From Pyrinomonadaceae bacterium (GTDB lineage: Bacteria; Acidobacteriota; Blastocatellia; Pyrinomonadales; Pyrinomonadaceae), in the NCBI GenBank assembly GCA_019694395.1, contig JAIBCC010000002.1, positions 62,330-126,329 on the forward strand: a DNA stretch of 64,000 nt, read 5' to 3'. Of this stretch, positions 45,443 to 54,306 are shown piece by piece. Below the pieces are notes generated by a model. That model saw only the letters and a program-made list of their open reading frames with translations. It ran no database searches and was not told where the DNA came from. Numbering within the stretch: position 1 is the stretch's first letter; every line of letters begins with the position of its first letter. A program made the position numbers and the translations under genes.

Positions 45443-46489
45443 ATGAAAAATATCAATTTTTTTGTAATTATCGGTGTGCTTATTTTCAGCCAAATTGCGA
45501 TTCTTGGACAAGAAACCCCGGCGGGCAAGAAATTTGCCGAAAATTTTTGGAAGGCTATTTCCGAAGGTCGAGAATATGGTGCAAAAAGTGCGTTGGACTC
45601 ATTGAAACGCCGCGAACCGAATTTCGATGCGTCCAAAATGGAAAAAGCTTTGGCAGATTTGCAAACGAATAAAGAAAACGCCAAAGAAACCTCAAAAAAT
45701 AATACTCGTGCCAAAATTGATGCGGATAAGATTTTAACTGATCTATTTGAGCGAAATCTGCAAACAGACAGTTTTACCAAACCCGAAACAGTCAAAAATT
45801 CGATTGCCAACTACAACCAAATGACCGAAAAGATTCTGGCAATGGATCGGTCATTGATTCAAGATCAATTAGATTCCAGCCTCCGCTATGTCAAAAAAAC
45901 GTTAGAAGTTTTTGACCGTGACAAGGATAAATTGATCTCCCGATTAAACGAATCTTTGGACGCAAAAAATTCTGAGAACAGCTATTTAGAATTATTGCTT
46001 CGACAATCGTATTGGGACAACGCCCGCCGGATTTTCCCTGATGAGGCAGACATAAATAGTGCTTACACAAAAATTTCCAACGATATTAAAAGTTTAGGCA
46101 CACCCGAAGAACGCGAAGCAAAAGCCACGAAAAACCTTAAAGATAAAATTGACGCGGAAAGATTGCCAAAAGCAGTTTTGCACGATGTGAAACTGGAAAA
46201 ATGGTTCAAGGATGTATTTGAATCACAAACCTCATTACGCGGAAGCAATTACACTTTTTTGAAAGTTAATATTATTTCAACCGATTATTTGATCAAACGA
46301 AATGAACTCACGGGAATTATTTTGAGCCGTTCACGCGGGGCTTATATTGCTTTCAAAAAACCTGACGGCAAATGTTATCACGGACTTTATGGCATTGTTC
46401 AGCAATATGTTGGCGGTTCTTTTCAAGGCGGAACTTTAACCGCAGATTTCAACCACCAGGAAATGCGTTGCGAAAATGTCAATAAATAA
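45443..46489 (+). CDS. Secreted protein of unknown function
   Basis: A 348-residue protein with a signal peptide (VIIGVLIFSQIAILGQ). The middle is highly charged and helical (LADLQTNKENAKETSKNN; EEREAKATKNLKDKIDAERL). A C-terminal domain contains DYLIKRNELTGIILSRSRGA and GKCYHGLYGIVQQYVGGSFQ. No family is recognised. It is a single transcription unit, since terminators lie on both sides. Confidence 0.7.
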   Translation: MKNINFFVIIGVLIFSQIAILGQETPAGKKFAENFWKAISEGREYGAKSALDSLKRREPNFDASKMEKALADLQTNKENAKETSKNNTRAKIDADKILTDLFERNLQTDSFTKPETVKNSIANYNQMTEKILAMDRSLIQDQLDSSLRYVKKTLEVFDRDKDKLISRLNESLDAKNSENSYLELLLRQSYWDNARRIFPDEADINSAYTKISNDIKSLGTPEEREAKATKNLKDKIDAERLPKAVLHDVKLEKWFKDVFESQTSLRGSNYTFLKVNIISTDYLIKRNELTGIILSRSRGAYIAFKKPDGKCYHGLYGIVQQYVGGSFQGGTLTADFNHQEMRCENVNK

Positions 46490-46527
46490 TTTTGGCGTAA
46501 TGCCCTCGGTCACAAAATGACCATTTG

Positions 46528-46561
46528 AGCAGTTTGAAAATATTTTCAGACTGCTTTTTTT
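46528..46561 (+). terminator. Strong intrinsic terminator
   Basis: AGCAGTTTGAAAAT pairs with ATTTTCAGACTGCT (13 of 14 bases) and is followed by a run of seven T. Confidence 0.85.
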
Positions 46562-46638
46562 ATTTCGTTGGTTGAATTTGTGTAAAATATCAGTAAGATT
46601 TATTCACCCCCCAAACACAAATATTAAACTTCAGATTT

Positions 46639-47436
46639 ATGAAACAAACTAAATATATGGGCTATCAAGAGCAAGATTTTCAAACTCCATACGCCAAATA
46701 TTTTAATGAAAATATGTCCTTGATTCCAACATTTGTTTTGGAGGGTTTAAGTCAATCACCCTTTCCTTTGGGCAAACTACCGCCTTTGAAAGAAGCAAGA
46801 ACTTTAGCTGAGGATGGCTACTCAGAAATTGAAAATGGTTATGTTTTAGAACAGGATGGATCAATAAGGGTAGCGATTTTGACCAAAATGCCGCGTGTTA
46901 CTCCTCGAATGTGGGAATGGTGGTTTGGCTGGCACGGCTGCCGTGATAATCGTTATAAACTCTGGCATCCGAAAGCGCATAAATCTGCCCAATGGCAAGA
47001 CGGAAAAGATGACGAAGCCTATATCGGCAGGACATCGGTTATTCAGGAATACATTGGAAAAAGTCTGGAACACGCCTCGATCAGCTTCGTTTCACCTTTG
47101 GAATTAGGTTTTAGTCCGCGCCACATCGAGAACAAAGATAAAAACGTATTTATTTGTGCGCGTGTCGGTTACACGAAATTTCCAATCAATTTCGGTTGGC
47201 TGCTCCACCAAATCCGTGCCACCAAAGACGGTTCGGAAATGCGCTCGCGTTTTTGGTTCGGCGGCGAACATATCAAGGTTCGTGGCGATAACGCGCTTTC
47301 AAGTGCCGCTTCAAAATTTTTACAGACAGTCATTCCGGCACAAAAACAAAAAGCCAAAGATTTATTGGTTCATTGCGCCGAAGAAATGAATCATTTAGCC
47401 AAATTTTTACCAGAAATTTACGAAGAATTTAGTTAA
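46639..47436 (+). CDS. DAPG hydrolase (PhlG)-like protein
   Basis: A 265-residue protein resembling the PhiG/PhlG domain, a zinc hydrolase fold that cleaves a C-C bond in 2,4-diacetylphloroglucinol. Visible family segments are RVTPRMWEWWFGWHGCRDNR, YKLWHPKAHKSAQW, and late FPINFGWLLHQIRATKDGSE followed by RSRFWFGGEHI. The His residues after WWFGWHG and in LWHPKAH are candidates for metal ligands. The true substrate is likely another polyketide or aromatic ketone. An FAD oxidase follows about 100 bases later. Confidence 0.75.
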   Translation: MKQTKYMGYQEQDFQTPYAKYFNENMSLIPTFVLEGLSQSPFPLGKLPPLKEARTLAEDGYSEIENGYVLEQDGSIRVAILTKMPRVTPRMWEWWFGWHGCRDNRYKLWHPKAHKSAQWQDGKDDEAYIGRTSVIQEYIGKSLEHASISFVSPLELGFSPRHIENKDKNVFICARVGYTKFPINFGWLLHQIRATKDGSEMRSRFWFGGEHIKVRGDNALSSAASKFLQTVIPAQKQKAKDLLVHCAEEMNHLAKFLPEIYEEFS

Positions 47437-47447
47437 AAACAAAAGAG

Positions 47448-47530
47448 TTAGCCACGAATTTACCTGAAGTAGCACGAATTTATTCCCTTTCTAAAAATAA
47501 TTCGTGAAAATTTGTGCTAATTCGTGGCAA
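47448..47530. repeat. Palindromic intergenic element, CACGAATT type
   Basis: TTAGCCACGAATT at 47448-47460 faces AATTCGTGGCAA at 47519-47530. Inside, GCACGAATTTATT faces AATAATTCGTGAAAATTTGTG, so the CACGAATT block repeats about every 12 bases in each arm. It occupies nearly all of the gap between the PhlG-like and FAD-oxidase genes and has the same architecture as the CGCGAA palindromes. Confidence 0.7.
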
Positions 47531-47539
47531 AAATTAAAA

Positions 47540-48874
47540 ATGAATATTCAAGGAAAAATCATTCGAAATACTGATCGCGGTTTTGATAAAGCCGTGATGG
47601 AAACACTTTTTAACAAAACTCCGCTTAACCGGAATCCGTTGATGATCGTCCAGCCCGAAACGGTTGAAGACATTATCGAGATCATCAAATTTGCCAAATC
47701 CGAAGGCAAAAAAATCAGTATTTGTTCAGGCGGTCATAGTTGGTCGGCAAATCACATCCGTAACGACAGTATTTTGATTGATTTGTGCAATTTCAACAGT
47801 TACGAGATCAACAAAGAAGCGATGACCGCAACCGCCGGACCAGCCCTTGGCGGCAGCGTTTTATTGACCGAATTATTCAAACAAGACTTATTTTTTCCCG
47901 CCGGACATTGCAAAGGCGTGTGTATCGGCGGCTATTTACTGCAAGGCGGATTTGCACTGAACGGGCGAAAATTGGGATTAGCTACCGAAAGCGTGATCGG
48001 AATTGATGTGGTCACGGCTGACGGCGAATTTTTACACGCCAGCGAAAGCGAAAATTCCGATTTATTTTGGGCGGCTCGCGGTTCGGGTGGGGGATTTTTT
48101 GGTGTGGTGGTGCGCTTCTATTTGAAACTTTATCCGCGTCCCAAATATAGCGGAACGATGATGCAAGTCTTTTCGATGAAGCATTTAGAAGATGTTTATA
48201 ATTGGGCTTATGAAATTGGTCCGAGCGTTCCCGAAGCAATTGAATTTCAAATGCTGATGACTCGACGCACTCTCAAATTTCTCGGCGCAGGAATTGAAGC
48301 GGTTGCACCGATTTTTGCCGATTCCGAAGACGAACTCCACGAAGCAACCAAATTTCTGGAAAACAGCCCGATCAAAAACAAAGCTTATTTTCGCACGCCA
48401 TTCATTCCGACAGGTGTCAAAATTATGTATCGTTTTGCGATGACGCATTACCCGAACAATCATTGCTGGGGCGTTGATAATATGTGGACAAATGCTTCAA
48501 TCAAAGAACTTAAGCCGCTTATCAAAGAGATTTCGGAAACGCTTCCGCCGCCGCCCTCCCATTTTCTATGGCTTAACTGGCAGCCGCCTAAACGTAAAAC
48601 CGAGATGGCTTTTTCGATGGAAGATAAAATATTTCTGTCGCTTTACGGCGGTTGGAAAAATCCTTCCAATACTAGTAAATACGGAACTTGGGCAACAGAT
48701 TTGATGAAAAAATATTCGCATTTGGAAACCGGAATTCAGCTTGCTGATGAAAGTTTGCATACCCGAACCGCTCGTTTCGTTTCCGATGAAAATTTATTAA
48801 AATTGTTTAAGATTAAGGAAAAAAGAGATAGTGAGAATATTTTTAATGAATGGCACACTAAACCAAAATTATAA
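47540..48874 (+). CDS. FAD-linked oxidoreductase (BBE/PCMH type)
   Basis: A 444-residue flavoenzyme. The FAD-binding domain has the segment GKKISICSGGHSWSANHIRN, in which the His is the usual site of covalent FAD attachment, then TATAGPALGGSVLLTELFKQ and LLQGGFALNGRKLGLATESV. The C-terminal NEH-type region contains FNEWHTKPKL. Such enzymes oxidise sugars, alcohols or aromatic secondary metabolites using oxygen. The ATG at 47540 is used because the earlier start at 47504 lies in a palindromic repeat. It may act with the PhlG-like protein upstream. Confidence 0.88.
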   Translation: MNIQGKIIRNTDRGFDKAVMETLFNKTPLNRNPLMIVQPETVEDIIEIIKFAKSEGKKISICSGGHSWSANHIRNDSILIDLCNFNSYEINKEAMTATAGPALGGSVLLTELFKQDLFFPAGHCKGVCIGGYLLQGGFALNGRKLGLATESVIGIDVVTADGEFLHASESENSDLFWAARGSGGGFFGVVVRFYLKLYPRPKYSGTMMQVFSMKHLEDVYNWAYEIGPSVPEAIEFQMLMTRRTLKFLGAGIEAVAPIFADSEDELHEATKFLENSPIKNKAYFRTPFIPTGVKIMYRFAMTHYPNNHCWGVDNMWTNASIKELKPLIKEISETLPPPPSHFLWLNWQPPKRKTEMAFSMEDKIFLSLYGGWKNPSNTSKYGTWATDLMKKYSHLETGIQLADESLHTRTARFVSDENLLKLFKIKEKRDSENIFNEWHTKPKL

Positions 48875-49765
48875 TTAAAGTAATGCAGCTCCGAACACTC
48901 CCGCACTATCACCTAATAATGGTTTACAAATTTGGGTTCTCAAATTTCCGGAATTAAAAACGTATTTTTTTACCCGTTTGAAACCTTCTGTGTAAAGTAA
49001 ATCAATATTTCCCACACCGCCACCGATGACAATCAAATTTGGATCGATTACATTAATTAAAGTTGCAATTGCCCGTCCGTAAAACTCTAAAAGTCTCTCA
49101 ATTGTTTCAGTTGCGTTTTTATCAATTCCCTTTTTGTGATTTTCCAAAATCTCTTTTAGTTTCAATTTTTTGCCGCTGAGTTTTTGATAAAATTTTTCCA
49201 ACCCGGTTCCCGAAATTACCGTTTCGACACAACCTTCTTTTCCGCAATAACAAGATTCCCCCGTTTCTTCTATTATGTTATGTCCCCATTCGCCTCCAAT
49301 TCCATGAATCCCTTCCACGATTTTTTGATGAACAACCAACCCGCCGCCGACACCTGTTCCCATAATTACTCCGAAAACTACTTCAGGATTTGGAAAATCT
49401 TTCCCAACACCGAGCAAAGTTTCGGCTAAAGCAAAACAATTGGCATCGTTTGCAATTTTGATTTCGGTTTGCAAAAGCTTTTCCAAATCTGTTTTCATCG
49501 GCTTGCCAATCATTGAAACAGTATTGCAGTTCTTCATTAAGTTTGTTTCAGAATCTAAAACACCGGGGGTGGCAAAACCAATCTTAACGGGATTTTCATT
49601 AAGTTCAGTTGAAACTTGATCAATTAGTTTTTTTATTTGGGAAAGTATGTGAGGATAACCATTAGCTGCTTCGGTTGGAATGCGTTGGCGGATTATTGGT
49701 TGACCATTTTCCAAAACGGCACACTCAATTTTTGTTCCGCCTAAATCAACACCCCAAAGTTTCAT
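48875..49765 (-). CDS. ROK-family sugar kinase
   Basis: A 296-residue kinase of the ROK family. ATP site: GVDLGGTKIECAV. Sugar-binding region: GIGGEWGHNIIEE. The zinc cluster CYCGKEGCVETVISGTGLEK is typical. Glucose, N-acetylglucosamine or fructose are possible substrates. It converges on the FAD oxidase with no spacing: the two stop codons are directly adjacent. Confidence 0.94.
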   Translation of the reverse strand: MKLWGVDLGGTKIECAVLENGQPIIRQRIPTEAANGYPHILSQIKKLIDQVSTELNENPVKIGFATPGVLDSETNLMKNCNTVSMIGKPMKTDLEKLLQTEIKIANDANCFALAETLLGVGKDFPNPEVVFGVIMGTGVGGGLVVHQKIVEGIHGIGGEWGHNIIEETGESCYCGKEGCVETVISGTGLEKFYQKLSGKKLKLKEILENHKKGIDKNATETIERLLEFYGRAIATLINVIDPNLIVIGGGVGNIDLLYTEGFKRVKKYVFNSGNLRTQICKPLLGDSAGVFGAALL

Positions 49766-49781
49766 AATTATTGTGGACGGC

Positions 49782-50582
49782 TTATTTTTTTAACCAGCCA
49801 AATAATTTATTGATTGTTATATCACGATTTGTTTGATAAATAGCTTTAGTCAATGGAATACTCATCGGACAAACCTGAACACAGTTTTGTGCGTTACCGC
49901 AATTGGTAATGCCATCTTCTTGCATCAAACCTTCCAACCTTTCATCCATATTCATTTTGCCGGTCGGGTGCATATTGAAAAGTCTCGCTTGAGCAATGGC
50001 TTGTGGTCCGATGTAATTATCTTCGTAATACTGCGGACAGGCTTCGAGGCAGCAACCGCAAGTCATACAACGGGAATAAGCATAACGCTCCTGGGCTTGT
50101 TCGTTAGACATCCGGTCAGCGGGACCTAAATCGTGAGTTCCATCCAACTCAATCCAGGCTTGAACTTTTTTCAAATGTTCAAACATTGGGGTTCGATCAA
50201 CTTTCAGGTCACGAACATTTGGAAATTTACTCATCGGTTCTAGGGTAATGACATTATTTCCGGTTGCCAAAAGTAAATCATCAATCAAGGCAGAACAAGA
50301 TTGACGAACCCGACCATTAATAACCATCGTGCAAATCCCGCAAACTTGTTCCAAACAACTCATATCCCAAACGGGCGGTGTTGTTTCTTTGCCTTCTTTG
50401 GTGACAGGGTTTTTACGAATATCCATTAAAACCGAAATCACATTCAAATTTCGGCGATATGGAACCGAAAAGGTTTCCCAAAATTGTTCGCCGCCAAGTT
50501 TTTCCCGCCGTTTGATTTTTACATCAATTGTTTGCGGGGGATTTTCTAATCTTTTTTTCTCAATATGTCCGTCTGCGCTCAT
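49782..50582 (-). CDS. sdhB: Succinate dehydrogenase/fumarate reductase iron-sulfur subunit
   Basis: A 266-residue subunit. The 2Fe-2S ferredoxin-like region is CLEQVCGICTMVINGRVRQS, near residue 75. The 4Fe-4S and 3Fe-4S clusters are in SRCMTCGCCLEACPQYYED and NCGNAQNCVQVCPMSIPL. It transfers electrons from SdhA to the membrane anchor and is the last gene of the sdhC-sdhA-sdhB operon. Confidence 0.96.
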   Translation of the reverse strand: MSADGHIEKKRLENPPQTIDVKIKRREKLGGEQFWETFSVPYRRNLNVISVLMDIRKNPVTKEGKETTPPVWDMSCLEQVCGICTMVINGRVRQSCSALIDDLLLATGNNVITLEPMSKFPNVRDLKVDRTPMFEHLKKVQAWIELDGTHDLGPADRMSNEQAQERYAYSRCMTCGCCLEACPQYYEDNYIGPQAIAQARLFNMHPTGKMNMDERLEGLMQEDGITNCGNAQNCVQVCPMSIPLTKAIYQTNRDITINKLFGWLKK

Positions 50583-50629
50583 AATTTAAATGATTTTAAT
50601 TTTGTTAACCTTCAAAATTGCCCTTAAAT

Positions 50630-52420
50630 CTATGCAGTTTTCCCTTTCCCTTTGGAATAATCACGTTTTCTTGGCTCTACCAAGGAAATATCAACATCCT
50701 CGTAACTTAAAATAGGAGCTTCCGCTGACCATTCTGCAATCGTAGATTTCAAATACTTTTCATCATTTCGATCCGGGAAATCAGGTTTATAATGTGCTCC
50801 TCGTGATTCGTCACGGTTCAAAGCCCCAAGTGTAATAACTCTGGCTAATTCAAGCATATTCCAAAGCTGACGGGCGTGAGGAATTGCTTGTGTAGCCCAT
50901 AAATTAGAGTCGTTAATCGAAATATGTTTGAAACGATCTTGCAGTTCCAAAATCTTTTCATCAGTGGCTTTTAACTTATCGTTGTAACGAACTACGGTTA
51001 CGTTATCGGTCATCCATTTGCCTAGTTCATCGTGCAATTTATATTGGTTTTCAGAACCTTCATTTTTGGCAATTGAATCATTGATTTCCTGCTGGCGTTT
51101 TAATTCTGCGGCATAAATTCCATTAGTTTCAGTATTTTTGCGGTCAACATTTTTGGCATATTCAATTGCTGCCGGAGCTGCCGTAAAGCCGCCGTAAACA
51201 CAGGAAACTAGAGAATTTGCGCCGAGCCGATTGGCACCGTGGATTGAATAATCACATTCCCCCGCCGCCAGTAATCCCGGAATATTGGTGCGTTGTTCAA
51301 AATCAACCCACAATCCACCCATTGAATAGTGAACGCCGGGGAAAATCCTCATCGGCACATAGCGCGGGTCATCACCGACAAACATTTCGTAAATTTCGAG
51401 AATCGCGCCAAGTTTGCGGGTTAAAGTTTCAGCCGGAATATGGGTTAAATCTAAATAAACCTGATTTTCGCCAGCTACACCATAACCTTCAATGCAGACT
51501 TGGAAAATTTCACGAGTTGCAATATCACGCGGCACGAGATTTCCATACGCCGGATATTTTTCTTCCAGGAAATACCAGCGTTCATTAGTCGGAATATCTT
51601 TCGGATTACGCTTATCGCCTTGATTTTTCGGCACCCAAACGCGCCCGCCTTCGCCCCGTGCGGATTCGCTCATCAAACGGAGTTTATCTTCGCCCGGAAT
51701 CGAAGTTGGATGGACTTGGATAAATTCGCCGTTGGCATATTTTGCACCTTGCTGATAGGCGGCGGAAACCGCACTTCCAGTGCAAGTCATTGAGTTGGTT
51801 GATTTTCCGAAAATCAAGCCGGGACCACCAGTTGCCATAATGACTGCATCTGCCTTGAATTCTTTTAATTCAAGCGTTTGCAGATTCATAGCGATCAAAC
51901 CACGACAAACCTGATGGTCATCCAAAACCAGCGACAGCATTTCCCACCCTTCATATTTATTGACTTTTCCGGCGGATTCCCATTTGCGAACCTGTTCATC
52001 AAGTGCGTAAAGTAATTGCTGCCCGGTTGATGCTCCGGCGAATGCTGTGCGATGGTGCAAAGTTCCGCCGAATCTACGGAAATCAATTAAACCTTCCTGT
52101 GTGCGTGAGAACGGAACTCCCATCCGATCAAACAAATAAATGATTTGAGGAGCCATATCACACATCCGTTTAACTGGCGGTTGATTGGCTAAGAAGTCTC
52201 CACCATAACAAGTATCATCCAAATGTTTGGCTGGAGAATCACCTTCTCCCTTTGTATTTACTGCTCCGTTTATTCCGCCTTGAGCGCAAACTGAATGTGA
52301 TCTTTTGACTGGAACTACTGAAATTAAGTCAACTTCGTGACCTGCTTCCGCAATTTTCATAGCTGCTGCCAAACCAGCCAAGCCACCACCAACTATCGCT
52401 ATTTTGATATTTGTTGCCAT
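50630..52420 (-). CDS. sdhA: Succinate dehydrogenase flavoprotein subunit
   Basis: A 596-residue FAD subunit. The Rossmann motif is AIVGGGLAGLAAAMKIAEAG. FAD attachment and active-site segments are SVCAQGGINGAVNTKGEGDS, RRFGGTLHHRTAFAGASTGQ, HYSMGGLWVDFEQRTNIPGL and GANRLGANSLVSCVYGG. It oxidises succinate to fumarate (or the reverse) in the cytoplasm, feeding the quinone pool through SdhC. The long type, with the C-A-B order, fits the single-anchor (type B) complexes. Confidence 0.97.
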   Translation of the reverse strand: MATNIKIAIVGGGLAGLAAAMKIAEAGHEVDLISVVPVKRSHSVCAQGGINGAVNTKGEGDSPAKHLDDTCYGGDFLANQPPVKRMCDMAPQIIYLFDRMGVPFSRTQEGLIDFRRFGGTLHHRTAFAGASTGQQLLYALDEQVRKWESAGKVNKYEGWEMLSLVLDDHQVCRGLIAMNLQTLELKEFKADAVIMATGGPGLIFGKSTNSMTCTGSAVSAAYQQGAKYANGEFIQVHPTSIPGEDKLRLMSESARGEGGRVWVPKNQGDKRNPKDIPTNERWYFLEEKYPAYGNLVPRDIATREIFQVCIEGYGVAGENQVYLDLTHIPAETLTRKLGAILEIYEMFVGDDPRYVPMRIFPGVHYSMGGLWVDFEQRTNIPGLLAAGECDYSIHGANRLGANSLVSCVYGGFTAAPAAIEYAKNVDRKNTETNGIYAAELKRQQEINDSIAKNEGSENQYKLHDELGKWMTDNVTVVRYNDKLKATDEKILELQDRFKHISINDSNLWATQAIPHARQLWNMLELARVITLGALNRDESRGAHYKPDFPDRNDEKYLKSTIAEWSAEAPILSYEDVDISLVEPRKRDYSKGKGKTA

Positions 52421-52430
52421 ATTGATTCCC

Positions 52431-53156
52431 TTAGAATCTTTTCGATTCGTTTACTTTTTCTACTTTTTCAACTTTTTGTTCGCACATAAAACCCGGAAGT
52501 AATCCGCAGGGTCTAACAAATGAAAAGGCGGCATTTGTGCCGATTGCAAACAACCCAACCCCAACTGCGGCAACCCCCTTCAATAAAAGACTTTGCGCTT
52601 TTTCACCAATTACTATTCCCCAGTCAACTGCAAATAAAAAGAGTCCGTAAGCCAAATGCCAAGCAGTTGCGGCAACCCCTAATACATAGAAAATCAGCAC
52701 CCACAAAACCTTAAAATCGGCTGAAACTATAGTAAATGCTTTTTCTGCGTTTCCCGCCACAGCGATCTGGGTTAAGCCAAAATTGCCGAAGAACCCCCAG
52801 CGAAAATGAAGCAGGTGAAAGAGTAAAAAGATAAAAAGAAATGCTCCGGTTACTCTTTGGAATATGTAAAGCCAATTTCTCCCGTAATTATAATTTGTAT
52901 TTACCCTTGCTTCGGCAGAAATCATCATTCCATAAACAGAATGATAAAGTAATGGCAAAAAGATACCGAAGGTTTCGATAAAGATCAGAAATGGAAGATG
53001 ATGAATGTCCGCTACGGCATCATTAAAAACTTTGTCCCCATTCATTGCCTTGGCATTGGTAAACATGTGGACACCGAAAAATATTCCGAGCGGAACGATG
53101 CCGGTTATTTGATGTAACTTTCTCAAAAGAAAGTTATTGCTAAAATTCTTTGACAT
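52431..53156 (-). CDS. sdhC: Succinate dehydrogenase cytochrome b subunit (single anchor)
   Basis: A 241-residue membrane protein with five hydrophobic segments. Candidate axial haem ligands are in LHQITGIVPLGIFFGVHMFT, HLPFLIFIETFGIFLPLLYH, LFHLLHFRWG and AATAWHLAYGLF, as in the two-haem type B anchors of quinol:fumarate reductase and menaquinone-dependent SDH. First gene of sdhCAB; 10 bases separate it from sdhA. A LysR gene is divergent upstream. Confidence 0.92.
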   Translation of the reverse strand: MSKNFSNNFLLRKLHQITGIVPLGIFFGVHMFTNAKAMNGDKVFNDAVADIHHLPFLIFIETFGIFLPLLYHSVYGMMISAEARVNTNYNYGRNWLYIFQRVTGAFLFIFLLFHLLHFRWGFFGNFGLTQIAVAGNAEKAFTIVSADFKVLWVLIFYVLGVAATAWHLAYGLFLFAVDWGIVIGEKAQSLLLKGVAAVGVGLFAIGTNAAFSFVRPCGLLPGFMCEQKVEKVEKVNESKRF

Positions 53157-53316
53157 AACAATCAGGCTTTTTTAGTTTTTTTGAACTGCTTTCACAATTA
53201 TTTTAATTTTATTCTAAAAAATCAGCAATTTTATAAAGTAAATTATTTTAAATCACAATGCTAATTAGACAAAATAAATTTCTTTGCTAAAATTTAATAG
53301 TATTTCTTATAAATTT

Positions 53317-54201
53317 ATGCACATTGAAACATTAAAGGTTTTTTGCGATCTGGTTGACACCCAAAGCTTCTCTTTGGCTGCTGAGCGTAATTTTGTTACC
53401 CAATCGGCGGTTAGCCAACAAATCAGAACTTTAGAGGATAAATTTCAAAGACGTTTACTGGAAAGGGTCCGTGGTCGCCGTGAAGTTCGTTTAACCCCCG
53501 CCGGCGAAGTTTTTTACCGGGAATGTAAAAATGTTTTGGTAAGTTTCGACAATTTGCAGGAAAGTATGCGAAGCCTGATCGGAACCATCAGCGGAACAGT
53601 TAAGGTTGCAACAGTTTATAGCGTCGGACTGCATGAATTACCTGCTAAAGTGCGTGAATTTATGTCAAAATTTCCGAACGCTAAAATTGATCTCGAATAT
53701 TCCCGAACCACTCGCGTTGTGCGTGACGTGCTGGGCGGAGTTGTTGAGCTTGGGGTTTTGGCTTTTCCTGAACCACGACGCGGGTTAACGGTGGTGCAAA
53801 TGCCGTCTGATAGATTAGTCGTGATTTGTCCCCCTGACCACGAATTTGCAGAGCGGCAGCAAATCAAGGCTAAAGAGCTAAAAGGTCGTGATTTTGTGCA
53901 TTTTGAAAGAGATGTCCCCACCCGAAAAGCTACGGATAAAATTTTAAAGACCTACGGAGTTGATGTCCGGAAGGTTGCAGAATTTGACAATATCGAAACT
54001 ATCAAACGTGCAGTAGAAGTTGGTTTCGGATTAGCAATTGTTCCTCACCTCAGCGTTATGGATGAAGAAAAAAACAAACAATTAGCAATTATACAATTAG
54101 CCGAAAAAGAATGGGTTCGACCTGTTGGAGTGATTTATCGAAGCGACCGAACACTTTCCATTGCCGCCAAAAAATTTGTCCAACTGCTTGAATCTAAATA
54201 A
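53317..54201 (+). CDS. LysR-family transcriptional regulator
   Basis: A 294-residue regulator. The N-terminal winged HTH reads TLKVFCDLVDTQSFSLAAER, then FVTQSAVSQQIRTLEDKFQR; the effector domain (from about 90) has TVKVATVYSVGLHELPAKVR and VGFGLAIVPHLSVMDEEKNK. The ATG at 53317 gives the standard MHIETLKVF start; the earlier one at 53284 adds 11 residues not typical of the family. It is divergent from sdhC with about 160 bases between, so it may regulate sdhCAB. The inducer is unknown. Confidence 0.93.
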   Translation: MHIETLKVFCDLVDTQSFSLAAERNFVTQSAVSQQIRTLEDKFQRRLLERVRGRREVRLTPAGEVFYRECKNVLVSFDNLQESMRSLIGTISGTVKVATVYSVGLHELPAKVREFMSKFPNAKIDLEYSRTTRVVRDVLGGVVELGVLAFPEPRRGLTVVQMPSDRLVVICPPDHEFAERQQIKAKELKGRDFVHFERDVPTRKATDKILKTYGVDVRKVAEFDNIETIKRAVEVGFGLAIVPHLSVMDEEKNKQLAIIQLAEKEWVRPVGVIYRSDRTLSIAAKKFVQLLESK

Positions 54202-54306
54202 TTTAATGCCAAAGCAAAAAACTTTTTTAATTTTTATTGAATTTTAATTGATTGATTTCTTTTCCCTTATTTTTTGTGAAACTCCTTGTTGCTTCCTTTT
54301 TTCTTT

